Assembly: GCF_036634175.1 (NCBI RefSeq)
Contig: NZ_JAZIFX010000001.1
Span: forward strand, 1,426,001-1,490,000
Source of the DNA: Streptomyces sp. P9-A2
Lineage (GTDB): Bacteria; Actinomycetota; Actinomycetes; Streptomycetales; Streptomycetaceae
Reading direction: 5' to 3'
Length of the DNA: 64,000 bases
The translations under genes and the position numbers were made by a program. Every line of letters begins with the position of its first letter. Position 1 is the first letter of the stretch. Shown piece by piece: positions 42,423 to 49,862 of the stretch. A model generated the notes under the pieces. That model saw only the letters and a list, made by a program, of their open reading frames with translations. It was not told the origin of the DNA and ran no database searches.

Positions 42423-43025
42423 ATGGCCGGTTTCCGAAGTCTGGCGAGACAGGTCCGAGATCCGCGGTGCGACCTGGCACTGCGGCGCTATTCGCTGCGC
42501 AAGTGCCTTGAGCGGTTCGCTCCGTACGGGCACAGGGCGACCTGGAACCATCTGTGCGCGCGTGCGGGATTCGACCCCGAGGACCGCTCCGTCGACCCGG
42601 CGCGGCTCGTGGCCGCACTGGACGAGCTGGAGGAGGCCCGCGCGGTCTGGCTGGGCTACGAGGTGGAGTTCGCCGAGCGCCGCAGGAAGGAGAAGCACGG
42701 CGGCCTGCGCAGGCCGGGCAGTGTGGACGACTGGCACCGGCTCACCTGGGGCGGTTTCGGCGTGGCCTGGTGCGACGACCCGGGGGTGCATCCGCGGGAA
42801 GCGCTGGCCGAGGTGCTGCGGCGGCTGATCGCCGCGCTGGAGCGCAAGCCGGGTGCGGCCTGCCCCGTGTGCCGGGGGGAACGGCTCAGGTGGCGGTACG
42901 GCCTGGACCACGAGCCGTCGGCGGGACCGGTCTGCGCGGACTGCGGAATCCTGGTGCCGCGCCCCGTCCTGACGACCGAGGCGCTGGCGGACGCCAGGCG
43001 GTCGAAGGTGCTGGTGTCGGCCTGA
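42423..43025 (+). CDS. Hypothetical protein with C-terminal zinc ribbon
   Basis: This is a 200-residue protein of unknown function. The N-terminus is helical and basic (MAGFRSLARQVRDPRCDLALRRYSLRKCLERFAPYG). A C-terminal zinc ribbon is formed by CPVC (Cys142/Cys145 region) and CADC (about 167-170). The middle has WGGFGVAWCDDPG. It could bind nucleic acid through the ribbon, but nothing proves it. The ATG at 42423 follows a GGAGG-containing leader. It converges on soxR and ends at a hairpin. Confidence 0.75.
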   Translation: MAGFRSLARQVRDPRCDLALRRYSLRKCLERFAPYGHRATWNHLCARAGFDPEDRSVDPARLVAALDELEEARAVWLGYEVEFAERRRKEKHGGLRRPGSVDDWHRLTWGGFGVAWCDDPGVHPREALAEVLRRLIAALERKPGAACPVCRGERLRWRYGLDHEPSAGPVCADCGILVPRPVLTTEALADARRSKVLVSA

Positions 43026-43030
43026 GGAGT

Positions 43031-43062
43031 GTGGGGGTGCGCCGGGGATGCCGCGCCCCCAC
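43031..43062. terminator. Convergent hairpin
   Basis: GTGGGGG (43031-43037) pairs with CCCCCAC (43056-43062) between the zinc-ribbon gene and soxR. Confidence 0.5.
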
Positions 43063-43064
43063 TG

Positions 43065-43565
43065 TCACGCGGTACCGGTGCCGGTCTGCGGGGTGCCCGG
43101 CCCGGGGGCGCCTTTCTCGGTCAGCAGCCGGGAGCCCGTCAGACGGTCGCCGAAGTTGTCGTCCGGGTTGGACAGGGCGCAGGTGTCCAGCGAGAGGCAG
43201 CCGCAGCCGATGCAGTCGGTGAGGTGGTCGCGCAGCCGGTTGAGCTGCTTGATGCGCTCGTCCAGCTCCGTACGCCACACCTCGGAGAGGTGGGCCCAGT
43301 CGTCCCGGGTGGGGGTGCGCTCCTGGGGCAGTTCGGCGAGCGCCCCGCGGATCGTGGCGAGCGGGATGCCGACCCGCTGGGCGGCCCGGATGAAGGCGAC
43401 CCGGCGCAGGGTGTCACGGGTGTAGCGGCGCTGGTTGCCCGAGGTGCGCCGACTGCTGATCAGGCCTTTGGACTCGTAGAAGTGCAGGGCCGAGACGGCG
43501 GCGCCGCTGCGCGCGGCGAGCCGGCCGACCGTGAGTTCGTGGACCTTCTCCGGAATCTGGGGCAC
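43065..43565 (-). CDS. soxR: Redox-sensitive regulator SoxR
   Basis: This 166-residue MerR-family activator has an N-terminal winged helix ([28 protein letters not shown]), a dimerisation helix and the 2Fe-2S cysteine cluster [12 protein letters not shown] (four Cys, about residues 116-127). In Streptomyces SoxR responds to redox-active antibiotics rather than superoxide, and activates export and oxidation genes elsewhere in the chromosome. The GTG at 43565 ([13 protein letters not shown]) matches the S. coelicolor start as remembered; the GTG six codons earlier is an alternative. It is transcribed away from the MaoC gene. Confidence 0.96.
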   Translation of the reverse strand: MPQIPEKVHELTVGRLAARSGAAVSALHFYESKGLISSRRTSGNQRRYTRDTLRRVAFIRAAQRVGIPLATIRGALAELPQERTPTRDDWAHLSEVWRTELDERIKQLNRLRDHLTDCIGCGCLSLDTCALSNPDDNFGDRLTGSRLLTEKGAPGPGTPQTGTGTA

Positions 43566-43631
43566 GCCCCGAAGGCTACCCACTCCGACGCGGTCGCCGG
43601 TCCGTTGACAAGGGCCGTACCGCCGACCATG

Positions 43632-43647
43632 CTAAGCAGTCGCTTAG
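43632..43647. promoter_or_regulatory. TetR-type operator upstream of maoC gene
   Basis: CTAAGCAGTCGCTTAG is a perfect 6-bp-arm palindrome with a 4-bp centre, 50 bp upstream of the MaoC start. A matching site lies upstream of the TetR gene at 44177-44827 (44872-44887). Confidence 0.75.
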
Positions 43648-43696
43648 GCATGCGCGCGAGTGGCGCGTGCGATCACGTGACGCGGGAGGCCGGGAC

Positions 43697-44158
43697 ATGG
43701 CAGAGCCGAGAATCTTCACGTCCGTCGACGATCTGAAGGCGGCGGTGGGTGAGCAGCTGGGATACACGGACTGGCTGGAGGTCGACCAGAAGCGGATCGA
43801 CCTGTTCGCCGAGGCCACCGGGGACCACCAGTGGATTCACGTCGATCCGGAGCGGGCCGCGGCGGGGCCGTTCGGCACGACCATCGCGCACGGCTATCTG
43901 ACGCTGTCGCTGCTGCCCCTGTTCGGCCCGCAGCTGCTCTCCGTCGAGGGCGTGCGGATGGGCGTCAACTACGGTACGAACAAGGTGCGTTTCCCCGCGC
44001 CCGTCCCGGTGGGATCGCGGGTGCGCGCCACCGCGAAGGTCACCGCCGTCGACGAGGTGGAGGGCGGTGTCCAGGTGACCACGGCGTTCACCGTGGAGCG
44101 CGAGGGCGGCGACAAGCCGGTGTGCGTGGCCGAGTCGGTGGCCCGGTACTACCTCTGA
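43697..44158 (+). CDS. MaoC family (R)-enoyl-CoA hydratase
   Basis: This 153-residue hot-dog fold protein is of the MaoC-like dehydratase family. The hydratase motif is present: the catalytic Asp and His in GDHQWIHVDPERA, then PFGTTIAHGYLTLSLLP, the overhanging segment that binds the acyl-CoA. It hydrates enoyl-CoA intermediates of fatty-acid degradation. The ATG at 43697 has GGGAGG upstream. The shared operator and convergent TetR at 44177-44827 suggest that this regulator controls it. Confidence 0.92.
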   Translation: MAEPRIFTSVDDLKAAVGEQLGYTDWLEVDQKRIDLFAEATGDHQWIHVDPERAAAGPFGTTIAHGYLTLSLLPLFGPQLLSVEGVRMGVNYGTNKVRFPAPVPVGSRVRATAKVTAVDEVEGGVQVTTAFTVEREGGDKPVCVAESVARYYL

Positions 44159-44176
44159 AGCCCGGCGGGCCGTGCG

Positions 44177-44827
44177 CTACTCCGCCCGGGTCGTCTCCGC
44201 GCGCTCGGCGCCGACCATGCGCAGGACGAGGTCGGCGTAGAGGGCGCCGACCTCCTCGGGGGTGCGGGAGCCGTTGATGTTGAACCAGCGTGCCACGTCG
44301 ATGCAGAGGGAGAGCACGGCGAGGGTGGTTCCCCGCACGTCGGGGACGTCGAACTCGCCCGAGCGCACACCCTCCTCGATGATCCCGTGCACCTCGGCGT
44401 CGACCTGCCGGCGCAGGGCGATGATCTCGGCGCGGGCATCGGGGCCGAGCGAGTCGAGTTCGTACTGCACGACCCGTGCGGTGGTGCGTCCGCCCGCGTG
44501 CCAGCGGACGAAGGAACTCACGGCCTCGGCGAGGCGCCGGGTCGGGCTGCCCTCGGCGCGGGCCGCGGTACGCAGGATGTCCAGGGCCTTCTCGTGGCCG
44601 ATCCTGCTGATGCGGTGGAGCAGCTCTTCCTTGGTCTTGTAGTGGATGTAGAGCGCGGCCGGGCTCATGCCGGCGCGGCCCGCGATGTCGCGGGTCGTCG
44701 TGGCGTGGTAGCCCCGCTCCGCGAACGCCTCGACGGCGGCGAGCAGCAGCCGTCGGGCCGCGTCGGGCGTGACCTCACCCCACGGCTGCGCCTCGGCGCC
44801 GGCCGTCTCCTCCGCCGTACCACTCAT
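44177..44827 (-). CDS. TetR family regulator of the maoC gene
   Basis: This 216-residue TetR protein has the helix-turn-helix TTTRDIAGRAGMSPAALYIHYKTKEELL (about residues 42-69). A helical ligand domain includes RWHAGGRTTARVVQYELDSLGPDARAEI, typical of actinobacterial fatty-acid regulators of the KstR2/FadR type. The ATG at 44827 is used. It converges on maoC with 18 bp between stops, and the operator TAAGC-NNNN-GCTTA occurs upstream of both, indicating autoregulation plus control of maoC (inference from shared sites). Confidence 0.9.
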   Translation of the reverse strand: MSGTAEETAGAEAQPWGEVTPDAARRLLLAAVEAFAERGYHATTTRDIAGRAGMSPAALYIHYKTKEELLHRISRIGHEKALDILRTAARAEGSPTRRLAEAVSSFVRWHAGGRTTARVVQYELDSLGPDARAEIIALRRQVDAEVHGIIEEGVRSGEFDVPDVRGTTLAVLSLCIDVARWFNINGSRTPEEVGALYADLVLRMVGAERAETTRAE

Positions 44828-44871
44828 CGCTCACCCCATTCACTGACAGGGGTAACACCATACCGGCAAGG

Positions 44872-44887
44872 GTGAGCGATCGCTTAG
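44872..44887. promoter_or_regulatory. TetR autoregulatory operator candidate
   Basis: GTGAGCGATCGCTTAG matches the site at 43632-43647 in the right arm and in four of six left-arm bases; it is 45 bp upstream of the TetR start. Its last base abuts the inverted repeat of the MITE-like element. Confidence 0.6.
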
Positions 44888-45138
44888 GGCCGGTCCGGCG
44901 GATCAAGTCGGAGGCAATCGGCGGTATCCGTCCAGCCGGGGTGAGTGGGGTCATGGGGGTCCCCCCTGCTCATGGGGGGGTCCCCCTGTTCGAGCGGAGC
45001 CGAGAGCTCGGGGGAGAAGCCGAGAACTCGGGGGAGTCGGTAACCGACGACAACGCGGCTGGGGGTCCCCCTGCTCGAAGAGCTTGAGGGAGGGCGTGCC
45101 GGACCCCACGTCTCCGGCATGATCCGCCGGACCGGCCC
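44887..45138. mobile_element. 252-bp MITE-like element with terminal inverted repeats
   Basis: The termini are inverted copies of GGGCCGGTCCGGCGGATCA (44887-44905 and the complement of 45120-45138), and similarity extends inward for about 10 more bases with two mismatches. The interior contains several copies of the common Streptomyces intergenic GGGGGTCCCCC / CTCGAGCG-type palindromes (about 44955-45095). There is no open frame of substance. Target-site duplication was not found. It may be a non-autonomous element or a folded intergenic repeat. Confidence 0.55.
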
Positions 45139-45297
45139 CAGTGCCGATGTCGGCGACTTTGCAGCCTTCCAGAACTCGCCAGTGAGGACATCGCCGCAGG
45201 TCAAAGGCTCACACGCGCCGTTAAGCCAGTGGTATCGGCCCTGGGGTGTCTCCGCCCACTCGTCCGAGCGGAGACCGGCCGCCGCGCCACGGAGCGC

Positions 45298-45585
45298 TCA
45301 CAGTTTCTCGAACGGGTCGTGTTCCGCGAGGAGCTTCTCCAGCCGCGCCTGGTCCACCCGGCTCACGATCTGCCCGGCCTCCTGACGGTCACGGATGACT
45401 TTGGCCAGGGTGAAGGCGGAGGTGACGAGGTACAGGACGGCGATCGCCATGAAGCCGCGCACCCAGGCGTTGGCGTCGAGCCGGATGATGCCGAAGGCGG
45501 TCGCGCCCAGGGCGACGGCGAACGATGCGACGGCCTGACCGTAGAAGGCCGCCGTGTTCTGCTGCTTGAGGGGTGTGTCGCTCAT
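45298..45585 (-). CDS. YiaA/YiaB family inner-membrane protein
   Basis: This 95-residue protein has paired hydrophobic helices (FYGQAVASFAVALGATAFGI and AWVRGFMAIAVLYLVTSAFTLAKVI), matching the two-helix YiaAB domain. The tail (QIVSRVDQARLEKLLAEHDPFEKL) is cytoplasmic and charged. The function is unknown. The ATG at 45585 gives MSDTPLKQQNTAAF, a typical family start, although the ribosome binding site is weak. It follows the acyl-CoA dehydrogenase gene on the same strand after 155 bp. Confidence 0.87.
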   Translation of the reverse strand: MSDTPLKQQNTAAFYGQAVASFAVALGATAFGIIRLDANAWVRGFMAIAVLYLVTSAFTLAKVIRDRQEAGQIVSRVDQARLEKLLAEHDPFEKL

Positions 45586-45740
45586 GGGAACAGGGTCGGC
45601 GGCCGCGGTACTCCGCACATCCGTCGGGATACTCAGACGCGCCACGGACCGGCTACTCAGACCGGCCGGTCCGCCTCCTGTCATCCGGCCCGTCCCACCC
45701 GGTTCGTCCTGTCCGTGCGGTCCCGCCCGGCGGCTCCGTC

Positions 45741-46895
45741 TCAGAACGCCGAAACCCCGGTCAGCGCACGGCCGATGACCAGCTTCTGGATCTGGCTCGT
45801 GCCCTCGTAGAGCGTCATGACACGGGCGTCGCGCAGCAGCTTGCCCGCCGGGTACTCGTCGATGTAGCCGTAACCGCCGTAGACCTGGAGGGCGTTGTTG
45901 GCGGCGCGGACGGCCGCCTCCGAGGCGAAGAGCTTGGCCTTGGAGGACTCGACGGCGAACGGCCGGCCGCGGTCGATCAGATCGGCGACCCGCCAGGTCA
46001 GCAGCCGGGCGGCGTCGACGTCCACGGCGATGTCGCTGATCAGTTCCTGGACGAGCTGGTGATGGGCGATGGTCTTCCCGAACTGCTCGCGCTCCCCCGC
46101 GTACCGCACGGCCGCGTCGAGCGCGGCCTGGGCTATGCCGACACAGCCCGCGGCGACCGACATGCGCCCCTTGGCGAGGGCGGACATGGCGACGGAGAAG
46201 CCCTTGCCCTCGGGGGCCAGCATCGCCGACGCGGGCACGCGCACGTCCTCCAGCACCAGCTCGGCGGTGGCCTGGCCGCGCAGGCCGAGCTTTCCGTGCA
46301 GGGTGCGGCGGGTCAGGCCGGGGGTGTCGGCGGGCACGAGGAAGGCGGACACGCCCTTGTGGCCGGGGGCGTCGGTGGACCGGGCGAACAGCAGGACGAC
46401 ATCGGCCCAGGTGCCGTTGGTGATGAACGTCTTGGTGCCGTTGATGACGTAGTCTCCCCCGCCGTCGCGCACCGCGCGGGTGGAGAGGTTGCCGGCGTCG
46501 GAACCGGTGCCCGGCTCGGTGAGGCCGAAGCAGCCGATGTACGTGCCGGAGGTGAGCCCGGGGAGCCAGGTCCGCTTCTGCTCCTCGCTGCCCCACGCGG
46601 CGACGGTCTTGGCGACCAGTCCCAGGGACACGGAGACGATCCCGCGCACGGAGGAGTCGCCGCGGCCCAGTTCCTCGGTGACCAGGCAGTACGCGAGATG
46701 GTCGCCGCCGCAGCCGCCGTACCGTTCGTCGATCGTCAGCCCGAGGAAGCCGAGGTCGCCGAGTTTCTTCACGATGCCCCGGTCGACCTCTTCCGCACGG
46801 TCCCAGGCCGTGGCGTGGGGCACGACCTCACGCTCGACGAAGTCCCGGGCGAGCCGGCGGACGGCGCTCTGCTCCTCGCTGAGCTCCAGGTTCAT
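45741..46895 (-). CDS. Acyl-CoA dehydrogenase
   Basis: This 384-residue acyl-CoA dehydrogenase has all family blocks: CFGLTEPGTGSDAGNLSTRA (FAD/substrate), DYVINGTKTFITNG, YAGEREQFGKTIAHHQLVQE, and the C-terminal TLYEGTSQIQKLVIGRAL holding the catalytic Glu. It oxidises short or medium acyl-CoA thioesters and passes electrons to ETF. The ATG at 46895 (MNLELSEEQ) is favoured, with GGTGA upstream; a GTG three codons earlier is possible. It is divergent from a TetR gene, with an operator between them that recurs upstream of the aldehyde dehydrogenase. Confidence 0.94.
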   Translation of the reverse strand: MNLELSEEQSAVRRLARDFVEREVVPHATAWDRAEEVDRGIVKKLGDLGFLGLTIDERYGGCGGDHLAYCLVTEELGRGDSSVRGIVSVSLGLVAKTVAAWGSEEQKRTWLPGLTSGTYIGCFGLTEPGTGSDAGNLSTRAVRDGGGDYVINGTKTFITNGTWADVVLLFARSTDAPGHKGVSAFLVPADTPGLTRRTLHGKLGLRGQATAELVLEDVRVPASAMLAPEGKGFSVAMSALAKGRMSVAAGCVGIAQAALDAAVRYAGEREQFGKTIAHHQLVQELISDIAVDVDAARLLTWRVADLIDRGRPFAVESSKAKLFASEAAVRAANNALQVYGGYGYIDEYPAGKLLRDARVMTLYEGTSQIQKLVIGRALTGVSAF

Positions 46896-46918
46896 GAAAG
46901 TCACCCAACCCCGGGATT

Positions 46919-46939
46919 TTAATTACCACTGCTAGTTTT
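46919..46939. promoter_or_regulatory. TetR operator, site A
   Basis: This AT-rich site lies between the acyl-CoA dehydrogenase and its divergent TetR. On the minus strand it reads AAAACTAGC, then a 3-bp centre, then GGTAATTAA. It matches site B at 51259-51279 in 8 of 9 bases of the left arm and in most of the right arm. Confidence 0.7.
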
Positions 46940-46964
46940 CTGGTCCAGCCCTACTATGTGCGCC

Positions 46965-47606
46965 ATGGCCCGACCGCGCAAGCCCTTGCTCAGCACCGAC
47001 CGGATCGTCGAAACGGCCCGGGAGCTCGTGGACGCGGAGGGCCTGGCGGCCCTCTCCACACGTCGGCTCGCCGCGCGGCTGGGGGTCAGCGGGCCCTCGC
47101 TCTACAACCACTTCCGCACCAAGGACGAGATCCTGGAGGCGGTGGCCGACTCGGTGAGCGCGCTGGTCGACCTCTCGATGTTCGAGGACGGCCGGGACTG
47201 GCGGACCGCGCTGCACGACTGGGCCGTCTCCTACCGGGCGGCGCTGCGCGCCCACCCCAACATCGTGCCGGTCCTGGCGTGCGGCCCCGGCCGCCGCCCC
47301 GCCGCCCTGCGGCTCGCCGACGCGGTCTACGGCGCGATGGTCGAGGCGGGCTGGCCGCCCGCGCAGGCCACCTCGATCGGCGCGCTGATGCGGTACTTCA
47401 TCATGGGTTCGGCGCTCGGCTCCTTCGCCGGAGGTTTCGTGGACGACGCCGGCGCCTACGACCCCGCCGACTACCCCCACCTCGGCCAGGCCCATCTGCT
47501 CGCCGAGAAGCAGGAGAAGATCGACGAGCGAGCCTTCGAGACGGGTCTGACGGCGCTGCTGGACGGCTTGGCCGGGCAGTACGAGCAGGCTCGGGGCGCC
47601 GAATAG
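46965..47606 (+). CDS. TetR family regulator (ACAD/ALDH regulon)
   Basis: This 213-residue TetR protein has STRRLAARLGVSGPSLYNHFRTKDEIL (about residues 30-56) as its helix-turn-helix and a C-terminal domain resembling the tetracycline-repressor type (RYFIMGSALGSFAGGFVDDAGAYDP). MARPRKPLLS at 46965 is the likely start; an ATG three codons earlier also reads in frame. It is divergent from the acyl-CoA dehydrogenase. The operator shared with the aldehyde dehydrogenase upstream region suggests it controls an acyl-CoA/aldehyde catabolic regulon. Confidence 0.9.
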   Translation: MARPRKPLLSTDRIVETARELVDAEGLAALSTRRLAARLGVSGPSLYNHFRTKDEILEAVADSVSALVDLSMFEDGRDWRTALHDWAVSYRAALRAHPNIVPVLACGPGRRPAALRLADAVYGAMVEAGWPPAQATSIGALMRYFIMGSALGSFAGGFVDDAGAYDPADYPHLGQAHLLAEKQEKIDERAFETGLTALLDGLAGQYEQARGAE

Positions 47607-47653
47607 GGCCTCTCCCGGGTGTCACGGGCACGGACACCGCGGGACGGCACGGG

Positions 47654-47704
47654 CACGGACAGGGGCAGAGCAGGGGCAGAGCAGAGCAGGGCAGGGCAGG
47701 GGAA
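47654..47704. repeat. Purine-rich GGGCA/GAGCA tandem repeat
   Basis: A low-complexity stretch of GGGCAC, GGGCAGAGCA and GGGCA units lies between the TetR and ArsR genes. It is imperfect and short, and no function is evident. Confidence 0.7.
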
Positions 47705-47753
47705 CAGCACGGTTCGGCCGTCGCCGAAGTGTCCGTACCGCATGCTGGGGCGC

Positions 47754-48461
47754 ATGACCACGAAGGACCCCCGGGCCACCGGGCTCGCACGGCTCGCCGG
47801 GCTGCTCGCCGACGAGACCCGGGCCGCGTGTCTGCTGGCACTGCTGGACGGCCGGGCGTGGACGGCGGGCGAGCTGGCGCGGCACGCGGGTGTCGCCCCC
47901 TCCACGCTGAGCGGGCACCTGGGCAAGCTCGTCGCCGGCGGGCTGCTCGCCGAGGAACGGCAGGGCCGGCACCGGTACGTACGGCTCGCCGACACGCGGG
48001 CCGCCCAGCTGGTGGAGGAACTGACCGCACAGGTCGCCCCGGCCGCGCACCCGCGTCCGCGCACCCTGCGGCAGGCGGGTGCGGAATCGGCGGCGGCCCG
48101 CGGACGGACCTGCTACGACCATCTCGCCGGCCGGCTCGGGATCGCGGTCACGGACGCGTTCACGGCCCGCGGGCTGCTGCTCCAGGACACCGGGTTCGCG
48201 CTCACCGAGGCGGGCCTGGACTGGTTCGACGCCCTCGGCATCGGCCTCGACCGGAGCGGGCGCCGCCCGCCGGCCCGCGCCTGCCTGGACTGGACGGAAC
48301 GCCGCCCCCACCTCGCCGGAGCCGCCGGGGCGGCCCTGTGCCGGCACGCCCTGGACGTGCGGTGGTGCGTCCGCATCGGCTCCGAGCGCGCTGTGAAGGT
48401 GACGGAGGAGGGCGCGCGGGCGCTGTCGGAGCTGCTGGGGATCGAGGAGTCGACCCTGTGA
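47754..48461 (+). CDS. ArsR family winged-helix regulator
   Basis: This 235-residue protein has an N-terminal ArsR winged helix (LLDGRAWTAGELARHAGVAPSTLSGHLGKLVAGGLLAEERQGRHRYVRLAD) without the classic metal-binding cysteines. A larger C-terminal domain contains GRTCYDHLAGRLGIAV and a conserved ACLDWTERRPHLAG. The family regulates small-molecule or antibiotic responses. The ATG at 47754 is chosen; longer frames pass through a purine repeat. The targets are unknown; it converges on the alcohol dehydrogenase. Confidence 0.85.
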   Translation: MTTKDPRATGLARLAGLLADETRAACLLALLDGRAWTAGELARHAGVAPSTLSGHLGKLVAGGLLAEERQGRHRYVRLADTRAAQLVEELTAQVAPAAHPRPRTLRQAGAESAAARGRTCYDHLAGRLGIAVTDAFTARGLLLQDTGFALTEAGLDWFDALGIGLDRSGRRPPARACLDWTERRPHLAGAAGAALCRHALDVRWCVRIGSERAVKVTEEGARALSELLGIEESTL

Positions 48462-48624
48462 CGGAGGCCGGCGGCCACCGGCCCGCCCACCGGTCCGCTC
48501 GCCGGGCCCGGAGTGCCGTGCCGTAGCCCTTGCGGGCGCCTTCGCATGTGCGCGGCAACGCGACGAGGTGCGGTGCCGGGACCCGCGAGCCAGACCCGCC
48601 GGCCCGATCCCCGAAGGACAGGCT

Positions 48625-49710
48625 CTAGAAGACCACCAGGGCCCGTCCGCCCTTGCCCGCCAGCATGTTGTCGAAGGCGGCCGGAATGCCGTCCAGGCCG
48701 ACCCGTTCCGTCACCAGGGCGCCCAGGTCGAACCGGCCGGCCCTGATGTGTCCGGCGAGGACGGGGAGGTCGCGGGCGGGGTCGGAGTTGCCGTAGACGC
48801 AGCCGGACAGGGTTCTGCCCCAGTGGAAGATCTCCAGGGCGTTGAAGGTGACCTGCTGGTCCTTGCCGCCGATGCCGACGACCGCGGTGCGTCCGCCGCG
48901 CCGGGTGGATTCCCAGGCGGTGCGGATGGTGATCGCTCGGCCCACGCACTCGACGGCCACGTCCACGCCCTGCTTCCCGGTGAGGGCCCGGATCTCGCGG
49001 GCGGTGGTGTCCGAGGCCACGACGTACTCGGTCGCCCCGGCGGAGCGGGCCAGTTCCTCCTTCTCCGGGGAGACGTCGACCGCGACGATCGTCGCCGCGC
49101 CCGCGATCCGGGCCGCCTGAAGGGCGGCGAGGCCCACTCCCCCGACGCCGAACACGGCGACCGACTCACCGGGCCTGACCTGCGCGCAGTGGTGGACGGC
49201 GCCGTAGCCGGTGAGCACGGCGCAGCCGAGCAGGGCGGCGTCGGTGAGCGGCACGCCGTCGGGGGCGGGCAGGACGCAGGACGCGGGCACCACCGTCTCC
49301 TCGGCGAAGGCGGCGACGTTCAGCCCGGGGTGGAGCGCGGTGCCGTCGTCGGCACGGTGGGCGTGCACCGCGGCGGCGCCGCTCAGGGCGTCGGCGCACA
49401 GCCACACCTCGCCGCGCGCACAGGCGGGGCAGGCACCGCAGGAGGGCGCCCAGTTGAGGACGACGCCGTCGCCGGGCGCGACGTGGGTGACGCCCTCGCC
49501 GACGGAGACGACCGTGCCGGCCCCCTCATGACCCAGCACCGCCGGGACCGGGAGGCGCATGGTGCCGTTGGTCAGGGACAGGTCGGAGTGGCAGACCCCG
49601 GCTGCGGCGAGCCGGACCCGGACCTTCCCGGGGCCGGGCTCGGGCAGATCGATCTCCGTGATCTCCAACGGGGCGTCGACGGCGGACAGTACGGCGGCGC
49701 GGACAACCAT
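48625..49710 (-). CDS. Zinc-dependent alcohol dehydrogenase
   Basis: This 361-residue medium-chain alcohol dehydrogenase has catalytic zinc ligands in GVCHSDLS and GHEGAG (Cys, His-Glu). The structural zinc site CGACPACARGEVWLC has four cysteines, and the Rossmann motif VAVFGVGGVGLAALQAA (about 187-203) is present. It oxidises alcohols to aldehydes with NAD(P). The ATG at 49710 begins MVVRAAVLSAVDAPLEITEIDLPEPGPGKV. It lies 121 bp after the aldehyde dehydrogenase on the same strand, so an alcohol-to-acid pathway is likely, with a strong hairpin between them. Confidence 0.95.
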   Translation of the reverse strand: MVVRAAVLSAVDAPLEITEIDLPEPGPGKVRVRLAAAGVCHSDLSLTNGTMRLPVPAVLGHEGAGTVVSVGEGVTHVAPGDGVVLNWAPSCGACPACARGEVWLCADALSGAAAVHAHRADDGTALHPGLNVAAFAEETVVPASCVLPAPDGVPLTDAALLGCAVLTGYGAVHHCAQVRPGESVAVFGVGGVGLAALQAARIAGAATIVAVDVSPEKEELARSAGATEYVVASDTTAREIRALTGKQGVDVAVECVGRAITIRTAWESTRRGGRTAVVGIGGKDQQVTFNALEIFHWGRTLSGCVYGNSDPARDLPVLAGHIRAGRFDLGALVTERVGLDGIPAAFDNMLAGKGGRALVVF

Positions 49711-49731
49711 GGCGATGGAACTCCCCTGGAT

Positions 49732-49862
49732 CTGGAGGGACTTGGTCAGTACTCGAGGAACGGGGCCCGCTTCGGTTCCGAGCCGGGTCGGAACCGAAGC
49801 GGAACCGGCTCGGAATCAGGTCGGAACCGGCTCAGAACTGGAGGGACTTGGTCTGGAGGTAC
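49732..49862. repeat. Duplicated ALDH 3' end with 15-bp hairpin
   Basis: CTGGAGGGACTTGGTC, part of the ALDH coding end (near 49840), is repeated at 49732-49747 in the spacer. Between them, 49767-49781 and 49788-49802 form a perfect 15-bp hairpin, a likely terminator or attenuator. Confidence 0.7.

Noticed and set aside
42029..42511. 160-codon frame across the gene-poor interval
   Set aside because: Runs through a hairpin-adjacent repeat and into the 42423 gene in another frame; no support.
44872..45087. 71-codon frame in the MITE-like region
   Set aside because: Made of repeat sequence; no ribosome binding site or homology.
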